Assembly: GCF_021233055.1 (NCBI RefSeq)
Contig: NZ_CP089538.1
Span: forward strand, 3,984,501-4,048,500
Direction of reading: 5' to 3'
Source of the DNA: Spirosoma oryzicola
GTDB lineage: Bacteria; Bacteroidota; Bacteroidia; Cytophagales; Spirosomataceae
DNA length: 64,000 bases
Below are positions 54,859-63,971 of this stretch, piece by piece. The position numbers and the translations under genes are program-made. Each line of letters starts with the position of its first letter. Positions within the stretch are counted from its first letter, which is position 1. The notes below the pieces were generated by a model, which was not told the origin of the DNA, did no database searches, and saw only the letters and a program-made list of their open reading frames with translations.

Positions 54859-56778
54859 ATGCTCACCAAATCACCGAACGTCGGCTCGACCGAACAAACG
54901 TATTATATCATCGATTTCGACAGCACCTTTACCAAGGTAGAAGCCTTAGACGTGCTGGGCGAGATCTCGCTTATTGGTCGCCCTGACCGCGACGACGTGC
55001 TGGATCAGATCAAATCGATCACTGACCGGGGTATGTCGGGGGAGATTTCGTTCACTGAATCGCTCGAACTACGGTTGAATCTGTTGAAAGCCCACCGCGA
55101 TCATCTTCCGGCGCTGATCGAGACCCTGATGGGAAAAATCTCGGATTCATTCCAGCGAAACAAACAGTTTCTGGCCGAGAATGCCGATCACATTTACGTC
55201 GTGTCCAATGGGTTCAAAGAGTTTATCGTTCCGATCGTTACCTCACTGGGCGTGCTGGCGGAAAACGTGTTTGCCAATACATTCGTGTTCGACGAAGCCG
55301 GTAGTATTGTTGGTTTTGACCGCGAGAATCCGCTCTCGGCAAACGGTGGTAAATCGCAGGTGATTCGCGACTTGAAACTCGACGGTGAAGTGTACGTCAT
55401 TGGCGATGGGTATACCGACTACGAAATCCGGGCGGCTGGTCTGGCCAATCGGTTCTACGCATTCACCGAAAATGTGATGCGTCCCCGCGTCGTCGAAAAG
55501 GCTGATTTTATTGCTCCTTCGCTGGACGAATTTCTGTACCATAACCACCTGAGCCGCAGCCAATCGTACCCTAAAAGCCGCATCAAGGTTTTGCTACTCG
55601 AAAACGTGCACCCGGTTGCCGTCAAACTGTTTGAACAGGAAGGATTTAACGTCGAAATCCGGAAAGGTGCGCTGGACGAAGATGAGCTCATCGAAGCGAT
55701 CCGCGACGTATCGATTCTGGGTATCCGGTCCAAGACCAACGTAACGCAGCGGGTACTGGAACACGCTAACAAACTGATGACGGTCGGCGCGTTCTGCATT
55801 GGTACCAACCAGATTGATCTGCCCGCCTGCACCGAACGCGGTATCGCGGTTTTCAATGCGCCCTACAGCAACACCCGCTCGGTCGTTGAACTGGCGGTTG
55901 GCGAAATCATCATGCTTATTCGGAACATCGTTCCCAAGAGCAACCTGATGCACCAGGGCGTATGGGACAAATCGGCTAAGAATAGCTTCGAAGTACGGGG
56001 TAAAAAACTCGGACTGATCGGCTATGGCAACATCGGAACGCAGTTGTCGGTCGTTGCAGAAGCACTCGGTATGGAAGTGTACTTCTACGATGTAGTCGAT
56101 AAACTGGCGCTCGGCAATGCCCGCAAGTGCAAATCGCTGGACGAACTGCTGGCCATCGCCGACATCATTAGTTTGCATACCGACGGTCGGAAAGAAAACA
56201 AAAACCTGATTAGCTACCGCGAATTCGGGTTAATGAAAAACGGGGTTATTTTCCTCAATCTGTCACGGGGTCACATTGTCGATATTCCGGCGCTGGTCGA
56301 TGCCATTGAGCGGGGCAAGATCGGAGGGGCAGGAATTGATGTGTTCCCGTACGAACCCAAAACCAACAACGAAGAGTTTATTAATGCGCTGCGCAATCAG
56401 CCCAATGTCATCCTGACGCCACACATTGGCGGTAGTACGGAAGAAGCGCAGGAGAACATTGGCAACTTTGTGCCGGCCAAATTGCTCGAATACATTAACA
56501 ACGGCAGCACCTACGGTAGTGTCAACTTCCCTGAGATTCAGTTGCCGCTGCTGAAGGAGTCGCACCGGCTGCTGCACGTTCACGCCAATGTACCCGGTAT
56601 TCTGGCGCAGATGAACAATATCTTTGCGAAATACAACATCAATATTCACGGCCAATACCTCAAAACGAATGAGCAGATCGGCTATGTGATTACCGATGTA
56701 GCCAAAGAATATGCCGATGAGGTCGTTGAAGACCTCAAAAAAATCGACCAGACGATTAAGTTTAGACTTCTGTACTAG
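54859..56778 (+). CDS. serA: Fused phosphoserine phosphatase (SerB-like) and D-3-phosphoglycerate dehydrogenase (SerA)
   Basis: This 639-residue protein joins two enzymes of serine biosynthesis. Residues 1-225 form a HAD phosphatase with DFDSTFT (nucleophile D19, D21), VVSNGFKEF and GDGYTDYE, the three SerB motifs. Residues about 234-560 are SerA: RIKVLLLENVHPVAVKLF, SILGIRSKTNVTQRVLEHAN, KLGLIGYGNIGTQLSVVAEA (NAD-binding), LSRGHIVDIPAL and TPHIGGSTEEAQENIG with the catalytic histidine. An ACT domain (570-639) probably senses serine. The order is the reverse of the pathway steps. SerC follows 77 bases later, so the steps from 3-phosphoglycerate to serine are encoded side by side. Confidence 0.94.
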   Translation: MLTKSPNVGSTEQTYYIIDFDSTFTKVEALDVLGEISLIGRPDRDDVLDQIKSITDRGMSGEISFTESLELRLNLLKAHRDHLPALIETLMGKISDSFQRNKQFLAENADHIYVVSNGFKEFIVPIVTSLGVLAENVFANTFVFDEAGSIVGFDRENPLSANGGKSQVIRDLKLDGEVYVIGDGYTDYEIRAAGLANRFYAFTENVMRPRVVEKADFIAPSLDEFLYHNHLSRSQSYPKSRIKVLLLENVHPVAVKLFEQEGFNVEIRKGALDEDELIEAIRDVSILGIRSKTNVTQRVLEHANKLMTVGAFCIGTNQIDLPACTERGIAVFNAPYSNTRSVVELAVGEIIMLIRNIVPKSNLMHQGVWDKSAKNSFEVRGKKLGLIGYGNIGTQLSVVAEALGMEVYFYDVVDKLALGNARKCKSLDELLAIADIISLHTDGRKENKNLISYREFGLMKNGVIFLNLSRGHIVDIPALVDAIERGKIGGAGIDVFPYEPKTNNEEFINALRNQPNVILTPHIGGSTEEAQENIGNFVPAKLLEYINNGSTYGSVNFPEIQLPLLKESHRLLHVHANVPGILAQMNNIFAKYNINIHGQYLKTNEQIGYVITDVAKEYADEVVEDLKKIDQTIKFRLLY

Positions 56779-56855
56779 AAAGTAACCAAGCGAAAGAGTG
56801 ATCAACAGACCGACACACTCTTTCGCTTGATTGCTCTTTCACTCTTTGGCTCTTT

Positions 56856-57932
56856 ATGAAACAAACGTACTTTACGCCCGGTCCGGCTGAGCTGTATCCA
56901 ACCATCTATCAGCACCTTCAAACGGCGATGGACGAGCAGCTTGGGTCGATTTCGCACCGAAGCCAGAAATTCCGGGATATCTACAAATTCACCGACGAGC
57001 AACTACGCACGTTGTTGAACGTTCCCGAAACGCACGGCATTTTTTTTACCGGCTCGGCCTCGGAAGTGTGGGAGCGCATCTTGTTCAACTGCGTTGAGCA
57101 CGAGAGCTTTCACCTCGTCAACGGGTCCTTTTCGAAAAAGTTTTACGACTACGCCAACGCGCTGCACAAGTACGCTCATGTCTTCGAAAAGCCGTTCGGC
57201 GAAGGTTTCGATGCCAACGAAATTGAGGTGCCGGAATACGCCGAGCTGATTTGCCTGACCCACAACGAAACCTCGTCGGGTGTGCAGACCCGTACGCAGG
57301 ACATTCACAAAATCAAGCGCAAATACGCCAAGAAGCTGGTCGTTGTCGATATGGTTTCGTCGGCCCCCTACCCTGATCTGGATTATGGTTTGGTCGATTC
57401 TGCGTTTTTCTCGGTTCAGAAAGCGTTTGGTATGCCAGCCGGTTTGGGCGTATGGATTGCCAGTCAAACCTGCCTTGAAAAGGCGGAGCGGTTACAGAAG
57501 TACGACAGCATGACCGTCGGGGCGCATCATACCCTGCCTACGCTCTGGAGTCATTACAAAACATTTGAAACGCCCGCTACACCAAACGTGCTGTTCATCT
57601 ACCTGCTGGGAAAAATAGCCGAGGATCTCAACAAGATCGGTATTGACACCATTCGCAAACAAACCGAAGAAAAAGCCCGGATGCTGTACAAGTTCCTGGA
57701 TGATTCGGCAGACTACACTCCCTTTGTGCAGCAGGAACGGCATCGGTCACAGACGGTTATTGTAGCGAATACCCAAAAACCCTCTGCCGATGTCATTTCA
57801 AACGCAAAACAGGCGGGTATGGTGGTTGGAACGGGTTACGGCAAGTTCAAGGACTCACAAATCCGAATTGCCAACTTCCCGGCAACATCGTTTGATCAGG
57901 TAGAAGCCTTAATCAAGCAGTTATCAAAATAA
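56856..57932 (+). CDS. serC: Phosphoserine aminotransferase-like class V aminotransferase
   Basis: This 358-residue PLP enzyme is of class V type and probably converts 3-phosphohydroxypyruvate and glutamate to phosphoserine. YFTPGPAELYPTIYQHLQTA and SHRSQKFRDIY are the usual start of this group, THNETSSGVQT and VVDMVSSAP bind substrate and PLP, and SAFFSVQKAFGMPAG contains the Schiff-base lysine (K189). The gene lies right after the SerB-SerA fusion, which supports the assignment. This is the class V variant of SerC found in Bacteroidota, more divergent from the enterobacterial enzyme. A terminator follows. Confidence 0.9.
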   Translation: MKQTYFTPGPAELYPTIYQHLQTAMDEQLGSISHRSQKFRDIYKFTDEQLRTLLNVPETHGIFFTGSASEVWERILFNCVEHESFHLVNGSFSKKFYDYANALHKYAHVFEKPFGEGFDANEIEVPEYAELICLTHNETSSGVQTRTQDIHKIKRKYAKKLVVVDMVSSAPYPDLDYGLVDSAFFSVQKAFGMPAGLGVWIASQTCLEKAERLQKYDSMTVGAHHTLPTLWSHYKTFETPATPNVLFIYLLGKIAEDLNKIGIDTIRKQTEEKARMLYKFLDDSADYTPFVQQERHRSQTVIVANTQKPSADVISNAKQAGMVVGTGYGKFKDSQIRIANFPATSFDQVEALIKQLSK

Positions 57933-57960
57933 GAATTTGTTTTAGTCTCTTTTCAAGGAT

Positions 57961-57988
57961 AAGCCGTCTTCTTCATTTAAGGCGGCTT
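57961..57988 (+). terminator. Terminator of serC
   Basis: 10-bp stem AAGCCGTCTT/AAGGCGGCTT with one G-U pair (57961-57970, 57979-57988) followed by a T-rich tract, just after serC. Confidence 0.8.
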
Positions 57989-58095
57989 TTTCTGTTTTGT
58001 AGCGGCAAACGCTCGTCCAACAGCCGAAGCAAACCTTCTTTATCCTTTACAGTTTACTAAGTCAACGTTTCTATAAAAAATACATAAACTCAACG

Positions 58096-58794
58096 ATGAT
58101 GAAACAGCTGCTATCAACGATTACGCTTCTTGCCTGTTTTTCGCTGGCAGGATATGCCCAGAACAACGCCGACTCAACGGAACGCTCAAAACCGCTGATC
58201 GACGAACGTACCCGTCAGGAAGCTCGCCAAAAAGCGAACCAGGTAGAAGAAAAGCTAAGCGAGGAAATCGAAAAATCGCGCAACTACATGCAGGACAACC
58301 AGCTTAGCTGGTTCCAGCCAGGCAATCTTTTCCTGGGGGGTGGCGTTGGATTTGGGGCTACCAGCGGAAAAGTATACACTGACATCAACGCTCGATTGGG
58401 CTACTTTTTCCAGCCTGGCTTCGCGGCTGGGCTGCGATTCGACTATGATCGGCTCGTTGGTAACAAATACCACGCGCGTCAAGCTGGTATTTTCGCCCGG
58501 TATTACCCATTTCGTACGCGGGTCAGCAGCTTTGTTGGCGCGAGTTTAAATGGTGGCCGCGAATTCTCCGAAAATATCGCATCGGACACCAAGGCAACCT
58601 ACACCAGTGTTGGCCTAGAGCTAGGCGTTATGTTCTGGATTCTGCACCGGTTGGGAGCTGAGGTAAGCTACGAAGGTAACTTTTACAACAAATTTGACCC
58701 AACATTGGGGCGTGGTAAAGGGGGTCGGCTTAAGTTCGGCGTCAATTATTACTTTGGCCAGGTGGGTAACCGGGGCCTACGCCTTGCCCGGTAA
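58096..58794 (+). CDS. Outer-membrane beta-barrel protein, hypothetical
   Basis: The 232-residue product has a signal peptide (MMKQLLSTITLLACFSLAGYA, then Q), a charged helical segment (about 30-65, ERTRQEARQKANQVEEKLSE) and then a barrel-like repeat of glycine/aromatic strands: NLFLGGGVGFGATSGKVYTD, LGYFFQPGFAAGLRFDYDRL, ARYYPFRTRVSSFVGASLNG and a final KFGVNYYFGQ. It looks like an outer-membrane protein of the OmpW/OprF-like size class but not of a recognisable family. It is convergent with dinB and shares a terminator. Confidence 0.72.
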   Translation: MMKQLLSTITLLACFSLAGYAQNNADSTERSKPLIDERTRQEARQKANQVEEKLSEEIEKSRNYMQDNQLSWFQPGNLFLGGGVGFGATSGKVYTDINARLGYFFQPGFAAGLRFDYDRLVGNKYHARQAGIFARYYPFRTRVSSFVGASLNGGREFSENIASDTKATYTSVGLELGVMFWILHRLGAEVSYEGNFYNKFDPTLGRGKGGRLKFGVNYYFGQVGNRGLRLAR

Positions 58795-58810
58795 GCAAAT
58801 GACATACTGA

Positions 58811-58846
58811 CCTAAAAAGCCAATTCAAAAGAATTGGCTTTTTAGG
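58811..58846. terminator. Bidirectional terminator overlapping the DinB stop codon
   Basis: Perfect 16-bp stem (58811-58826, 58831-58846) with loop AAAA. The T run of the plus strand overlaps the last codon of the DinB gene, whose TAA is at 58842-58844. Confidence 0.92.
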
Positions 58847-59366
58847 TTTTTGGCAGCAGACGTAAGTGGTGTTGCGTATGCGCGCTTGTAAAATACAGCA
58901 TTTCACGAACGGTCAGCATACCGAGCACAGGATGGGGAATAAGAAATGTATTAAGGTCGTTGTCTGACCATCCTTCGGAAGCCTCCACGAGTGATGCGTA
59001 AATGGCCGAAAACCGATCTATCATCCCTTGTTTCGTCACTTCCATATCTTCCGGGCGGGGCGACATGCTTGCGGGGGCTTTGTTGCCAAAGGTTAAAACT
59101 TTTTGGTAAGCTGCCGCGATTTCTTCATAGTGCCGGGATGGCCTGTCTGCATTACCCCATTGGTCAAAAACCTCACGCGGCCCTGCCATCAATCGAGCAA
59201 CTGGTCGGGCCGACAGGTAGAGATGCTGCATTACTTCGGCAACAGACCACTTTCCATCGACTTGTTGTGTAAACTGAGCTTCAGAACGCTCGTTTGCTAC
59301 ATCAATAAAAGCACGACAATCGGTCATGAGCTGGTTCTGTATGTTGGTCTTGCTCCTATTTTCCAT
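58842..59366 (-). CDS. DinB family protein
   Basis: The 174-residue protein belongs to the DinB/DUF1572-type four-helix-bundle family. QFTQQVDGKWSVAEVMQHLY carries the first metal-binding histidine, and the last part TVREMLYFTSAHTQHHLRLL holds the two others. These proteins bind a divalent metal and some act in thiol-dependent transfer reactions; the specific role here is unknown. There is no signal peptide. The stop codon lies inside the shared terminator with the upstream plus-strand gene. Confidence 0.92.
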   Translation of the reverse strand: MENRSKTNIQNQLMTDCRAFIDVANERSEAQFTQQVDGKWSVAEVMQHLYLSARPVARLMAGPREVFDQWGNADRPSRHYEEIAAAYQKVLTFGNKAPASMSPRPEDMEVTKQGMIDRFSAIYASLVEASEGWSDNDLNTFLIPHPVLGMLTVREMLYFTSAHTQHHLRLLPKT

Positions 59367-59573
59367 ACCTACATTTCCTCTAAGATTACGGTTCTATATT
59401 TATTTAACGCTTCATTAATATAATCTGTTATTCTATTAATAACTCGTTCTTTATCACCAAGATAACACCCTATCAAATATCAGCCAAATGGATTTATAAC
59501 GTCCCAAACTATGTTATAAAAGAGTAGCAGGGCTACGTTTTTCCCCTCCTGCTGTTCCTTATATACTCTCGTT

Positions 59574-60707
59574 ATGACTGGTGAACAAACCGAACAAGTG
59601 AAGCCTCAGTTGGCCAAAGAACCGCTCGTTAAATCAGCCCGTGTTTGGATGCCAAAACGGGTTGTTTTCACAGCCGATGCGTTGAAAGAGCCTTTTGGCC
59701 AGGCAATGTACGAACGAATTTCGGCCTTTGATCTACCCATCGAAGTAGCTAAGAACAACCGCATTACGGGTTTGCGTGGAGCAGACGAGCGGGAGACCTA
59801 TCGTATTGCTAAAAATACGCTTGCCATTGTCAACGCACCACCGAGCGCTTTCCGTTTGCAACCCATTCCGCCGTCAGCAGACTGGCAAATGAACCTGGCG
59901 GAAGGATGCCCCGCTCATTGTCACTACTGCTATCTGGCGGGTAGTTTGGCCGGTCCACCCGTAGTTCGTGCCTATGCAAACCTGCCCAAGATGCTTGCGC
60001 ATACCGCTACCTACGAGGGTACCTTTCCGCCCAACAAAAGCTGGCAGGGCCACGATCCCAACCGCCCCACCAGCTTTGAAGTTAGCTGCTACACCGACGT
60101 ACTGGGTATTGAGCACCTGACGGGTAGTCTGGCCGAATGCATTCGCCATTTTGGTACGCGTGAGCAAGGTCAGTTGCGCTTCGTCTCTAAATACAATCAG
60201 GTTGATAGCTTGCTAGACTTACAGCACAACGGTCAGACACGTGCCCGGTTTAGTTTGAATACCGACTCGGTGGCCCGGCGGTTGGAAGGAGGTACGGCTT
60301 CGGTTGAGGCTCGGTTGCAGGCGATGCGAAAGCTGGCGCTTCCCCGCGAATTAGGCGGTGGCGGCTATCGGGTCGGCGTAGTTCTGGCTCCGATCATGCC
60401 CATTCCTAACTGGCGCGAGGAATATACGGCTCTACTAGACCGCATTAAAACGTATCTTGACTTTCCCTGTGACCTAACGGTTGAATTTATCACTCACCGG
60501 TTTACTCCAGGCTCCAAGGACGTGCTGATGCAATGGTATCCAAATACATCGCTCGACATGGACGAAGCGGGCCGGGCCGAGAAACGAAACAAGTTTGGCG
60601 GTACCAAATACGTCTATCAACCCACCGACATGAAAGACATGAAAGCGTTTTTTTATGCTGAATGGGCGAAGTGCTTTCCCAACGCACCGATGCTTTACTG
60701 GACGTAA
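59574..60707 (+). CDS. Spore photoproduct lyase-like radical SAM protein
   Basis: The 377-residue protein has the radical SAM CxxxCxxC motif in GCPAHCHYCYLAGSLAG (C112, C116, C119), which binds the 4Fe-4S cluster. The arrangement, with an N-terminal part VWMPKRVVFTADALKEPFGQ and a C-terminal FITHRFTPGSKDVLMQWYPN, matches the SPL family, best known from repair of UV-induced spore photoproduct. Bacteroidota do not form endospores, so the repair of thymine dimers or another radical reaction is more likely. It stands between divergent DinB and convergent M13 peptidase genes. Confidence 0.85.
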   Translation: MTGEQTEQVKPQLAKEPLVKSARVWMPKRVVFTADALKEPFGQAMYERISAFDLPIEVAKNNRITGLRGADERETYRIAKNTLAIVNAPPSAFRLQPIPPSADWQMNLAEGCPAHCHYCYLAGSLAGPPVVRAYANLPKMLAHTATYEGTFPPNKSWQGHDPNRPTSFEVSCYTDVLGIEHLTGSLAECIRHFGTREQGQLRFVSKYNQVDSLLDLQHNGQTRARFSLNTDSVARRLEGGTASVEARLQAMRKLALPRELGGGGYRVGVVLAPIMPIPNWREEYTALLDRIKTYLDFPCDLTVEFITHRFTPGSKDVLMQWYPNTSLDMDEAGRAEKRNKFGGTKYVYQPTDMKDMKAFFYAEWAKCFPNAPMLYWT

Positions 60708-60708
60708 T

Positions 60709-60744
60709 TTTCCTGACCCCTCTCTTAGAAGAGGGGTCAGGAAA
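60709..60744. terminator. Terminator between SPL-like and M13 peptidase genes
   Basis: 14-bp perfect stem (60709-60722, 60731-60744) with an 8-base loop, directly after the SPL-like stop codon and 5 bases before the M13 peptidase stop codon. It serves both convergent genes. Confidence 0.85.
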
Positions 60745-60748
60745 CTAG

Positions 60749-62794
60749 CTACCACACCTTTGCCTGTTCGACTTCGGGCTTGTACAGCTTCTGTCCCGGC
60801 TTTACGCTAAACGCCCGGTAAAACGGTTCGAAATTTGTCAGCGGACCGTTGACCCGAAACTTAGCGGGCGAATGTGGATCAGTAGAGATTCCAGCCCGTT
60901 CGGTTTCGTCACGTACCTTGATGCGCCATACCTGCGCAAAGCCCAGGAAAAAGCGTTGATCGGGTGTGAAGCCGTCAATTTTATCGGTGCCCTTGCCCTG
61001 CTTAGTGAGTTTGAACGCCTGATAGGCTAGCGTGATACCGCCCAGGTCGGCCAGGTTTTCGCCCAACGTTAGCCGACCGTTTAACTGTAAATTGTCAAGA
61101 ACCGTGTACTTGTTATACTGGTTGACAACCGTTTGCACTTTCGTCTTGAATCGCTCGGCATCCTGTTTGGTCCACCAGTCGCGAAGGTTACCATTCGCGT
61201 CATATTGACGACCCTGATCGTCGAACAGGTGGGTCATTTCGTGGCCGATCACCATTCCGATACCACCGTAGTTGATGGCATCATCGGCATCTTTGTCAAA
61301 GAATGGGAACTGAAGAATTCCCGCTGGGAAAACGATTTCGTTGTTAGTCGGATTGGCGTAGGCATTCACCGTTGGCGGAGTCATACCCCATTCGGTGCGA
61401 TCAACGGGTTTGTTGATTTTTGCAAACTCTTCCTTGTAATAGTGCTTCCGGGCCCGCTGCACGTTACCAAAATAATCGTCCCGCTTGATATCGACATCCG
61501 AATAATCTTTCCACTTGTCGGGATAGCCGATTTTCTTGACGAATTTATCCAGCTTTACCAGGGCAACTTCTTTGGTTTCGGGAGCCATCCAATCGAGCTT
61601 TTCGATGCGCTCGCGGTACACCTTTTGCAAATTATCGACCAGCGTCAACATCCGCTCTTTGGCTTCTGCCGGGAAATATTTCTTAACCCATAATTGTCCC
61701 AGGGCTTCTCCCAGCGAACCGTCCGTACGGTCAGCAATGCGCTTCCAGCGTTCGGATAGCTGAGGCTGTCCGTAGAGCGTTTTGCTGTTGAAATCGAAAC
61801 TGGCCTGCTCAAAGGGTTTGCTCAACAAACTGGCGTTGTGGTCCAGCAGGTCAAACACAAGCCGGTCTTTCAGTACACTAATCGACGCTGTCGGTAATGT
61901 TTTGTCCAATGCCTGGTAGTAGCCAGGTTGCGCCACCAAGACCGTATCGATTTTCTCCAGACCCATCGTGCTGAGCAACGTCCGCCAGTCGAGGTTGGGC
62001 ATTCGTTTGGTCAGGTCAGCAACGGCAAATTTGTTGTAATTCGCAACCGGATCCCGCAGATCGGCGGGCGCTTTGTGCGACTTGGCCAGGGCCGTTTCAA
62101 ATTCCAGAATGGCGTCGGCTTTGGTGCGAGCCGAAGTCGGATCGACGCCAACCATCGTAAAAAGTTTAGCCACGTAAGCGACGAAAGCTGTTCGAATTTT
62201 CTTCGTGGCCTCGTCGGTGCGGGTGTAGTACTCTTTCTCGGGCAACGACAAACCCGCCTGACTGAAATTGATCCGATTGATCGAACTCTGCCGGTCGTCG
62301 GAACCGACGTAAAACCCAATGAACTCCCCGCCCCGATTACTTTCGTCAGCAGCTAAGTAGTTCAACACCTGCTTGTAATCGGTCAGAGCCGCAATTTTTG
62401 CCAGTTCGGCTTTTAGCGGTTCGTAGCTGAGTTTGTTAATGGTAGCCGTATCCATCCCGCTGGCGTAGAAATCGCCAACTTTCTGTTCGACACTTCCCGA
62501 TTTAGCGTCAGACTTGGCGGCTTCTTCCAGAATGGATCGCGTTTTGCGCTGGTTATCTTCGTAAATCTGGTAAAACGAGCCCCAGCCGGTCTGATCATCG
62601 GGAATTTTCGTTTTCTTCACCCAGGCTCCGTTGGCGTACGAGAAAAAGTCATTGCCAGGCAAAACAGTCGTATCCATTCCCGATTTGTCGAAAAAGGTGG
62701 TACGCGAAGGCACGTCGTCCTTCTCTTTTTTCTGGCAGGCTGTCAGGGCCAACGCACACAGGCCGACGACAAATACCGCATTGATTCGTGTCAT
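60749..62794 (-). CDS. M13-family metallopeptidase lipoprotein (PepO/neprilysin-like)
   Basis: The 681-residue protein is a lipoprotein (lipobox LTAC, C20) with a neprilysin-type domain. TVLPGNDFFSYANGAWVKKT is the conserved beginning, MVIGHEMTHLFDDQGRQYDA holds the zinc-binding HExTH motif (near residue 518), and LTLGENLADLGGITLAY has the third ligand (ExxA/D type). The end QVWRIKVRDE... and KPEVEQAKVW fits the family. It cleaves peptides outside the cytoplasm. It has no operon partner and ends in a shared terminator. Confidence 0.94.
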   Translation of the reverse strand: MTRINAVFVVGLCALALTACQKKEKDDVPSRTTFFDKSGMDTTVLPGNDFFSYANGAWVKKTKIPDDQTGWGSFYQIYEDNQRKTRSILEEAAKSDAKSGSVEQKVGDFYASGMDTATINKLSYEPLKAELAKIAALTDYKQVLNYLAADESNRGGEFIGFYVGSDDRQSSINRINFSQAGLSLPEKEYYTRTDEATKKIRTAFVAYVAKLFTMVGVDPTSARTKADAILEFETALAKSHKAPADLRDPVANYNKFAVADLTKRMPNLDWRTLLSTMGLEKIDTVLVAQPGYYQALDKTLPTASISVLKDRLVFDLLDHNASLLSKPFEQASFDFNSKTLYGQPQLSERWKRIADRTDGSLGEALGQLWVKKYFPAEAKERMLTLVDNLQKVYRERIEKLDWMAPETKEVALVKLDKFVKKIGYPDKWKDYSDVDIKRDDYFGNVQRARKHYYKEEFAKINKPVDRTEWGMTPPTVNAYANPTNNEIVFPAGILQFPFFDKDADDAINYGGIGMVIGHEMTHLFDDQGRQYDANGNLRDWWTKQDAERFKTKVQTVVNQYNKYTVLDNLQLNGRLTLGENLADLGGITLAYQAFKLTKQGKGTDKIDGFTPDQRFFLGFAQVWRIKVRDETERAGISTDPHSPAKFRVNGPLTNFEPFYRAFSVKPGQKLYKPEVEQAKVW

Positions 62795-62969
62795 AATTCG
62801 CAGTAGAGTTTCATGAAATGGCAGTCCGGTATGAACTTAAAGAGCAAGATCAAAAAACTTACTGAAACTTGGTTCGCTTTTTGATAAATGTCCGCCAACG
62901 AGGTATCACATGACAAACCACAATCTTTCCTTATCTTCGTTTATCAATTCGTCAAATTTTACTTTCACC

Positions 62970-63425
62970 ATGAAAAAACTGCTCATTCTCAGCTTACTCG
63001 TCGGTGCATCGTTTGGTGCTTTTGCGCAGGGCGAAGCGAGTTATCACGGCAAAAAAATTACCGAAAAAGGAGCTATCCCCGCTACGCAGTTATCGGCAAA
63101 AATGAACGGCAAAGACAAGCTGGATACGAAAGTCGAAGGCACTGTCGAGTCGGTCTGCAAAATGAAAGGCTGCTGGATGAAAATTAAAACGGGCGACGGA
63201 CAAACCATGCGCGTCATGTTTAAAGACTACGCCTTCTTCGTTCCGAAAGACATCGTTGGCAAAACGGTCGTTGTAGAAGGCACCGCCGAAAGTACGACTA
63301 CGCCGGTTGACGAACTCCGTCACTACGCCGAGGATGCGGGTAAATCAAAAGAAGAAATCGAGAAAATCAACCAGCCCGAAAAAGCTCTGACATTTATGGC
63401 CGACGGCGTGATCGTGAAAAAATAA
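62970..63425 (+). CDS. DUF4920 domain exported protein
   Basis: Starting at MKKLLILSLLVGASFGAFAQ (ATG at 62970, not the upstream in-frame ATG at 62910) this is a 151-residue secreted protein. EASYHGKKITEKGAIPATQL, VEGTVESVCKMKGCWMKIKT with two cysteines, and FKDYAFFVPKDIVGKTVVVE are typical of DUF4920, a small beta-rich (OB-like) periplasmic family often seen in Bacteroidota. The CxxxxCW pair might bind a metal. Function not established. The next gene follows after 58 bases. Confidence 0.93.
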   Translation: MKKLLILSLLVGASFGAFAQGEASYHGKKITEKGAIPATQLSAKMNGKDKLDTKVEGTVESVCKMKGCWMKIKTGDGQTMRVMFKDYAFFVPKDIVGKTVVVEGTAESTTTPVDELRHYAEDAGKSKEEIEKINQPEKALTFMADGVIVKK

Positions 63426-63483
63426 TTGATCGATCCAACCTTTTTTCAGGCGGACGAATCCTTGTCAAAAAACACCAGGGATT

Positions 63484-63942
63484 ATGTTTAATTTCACAAA
63501 GGCGCTTTCTGGTTTACTCATCGTTGGAACCGTACTGCTTGCGGCTTGTCACTCTGGAGACACAGTACCGCGTGAAAAACTTCCTGCTGACCACTTGGCT
63601 CTTCAGGCTGGAACATCCATACAAACATCAACTGGCTTAAATATCCGGGCTGATTCGGTTCGTGTATCCATTTGCCCGCCTAACGCTGACTGTTTCGCTC
63701 CTGACAATGCTAGTGTCTTGCTACACTTGTCAAAAGCGTCTCAGAGCCAATCTGTTCGGTTATTTGCATGGATTCCTAATTATAGGCGTATGCCTACTAA
63801 CCAACCGACGCTTATGGACTCAACAAGCATTGACTTTGGCGGACAACGATATAAGGTCATTTTACGAGATGGACGGTATAATGCTAGCTCTAGCTCAGAA
63901 TCTTCGCAGGAAGTTATTGTGCAGGTTTCGCCGATTGACTAG
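63484..63942 (+). CDS. Hypothetical lipoprotein
   Basis: The 152-residue product has a lipoprotein signal (MFNFTKALSGLLIVGTVLLA then AC, lipobox LAAC, C22). The mature part is beta-rich, with a cysteine pair in VSICPPNADCFAPDNASVLL that may form a disulfide, and the strands SVRLFAWIPN and GQRYKVILRDGRY. No family is recognised, though small lipoproteins with this CPPN.DC segment appear in Bacteroidota. It lies after the DUF4920 gene and may be cotranscribed. A terminator follows at the window end. Confidence 0.78.
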   Translation: MFNFTKALSGLLIVGTVLLAACHSGDTVPREKLPADHLALQAGTSIQTSTGLNIRADSVRVSICPPNADCFAPDNASVLLHLSKASQSQSVRLFAWIPNYRRMPTNQPTLMDSTSIDFGGQRYKVILRDGRYNASSSSESSQEVIVQVSPID

Positions 63943-63971
63943 CTCACTTTAACTAATTTCAGTAGATTAAG

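Noticed and set aside
55594..56178. 194-codon minus-strand open frame inside serA
   Set aside because: Antisense to a highly conserved enzyme region; shadow.
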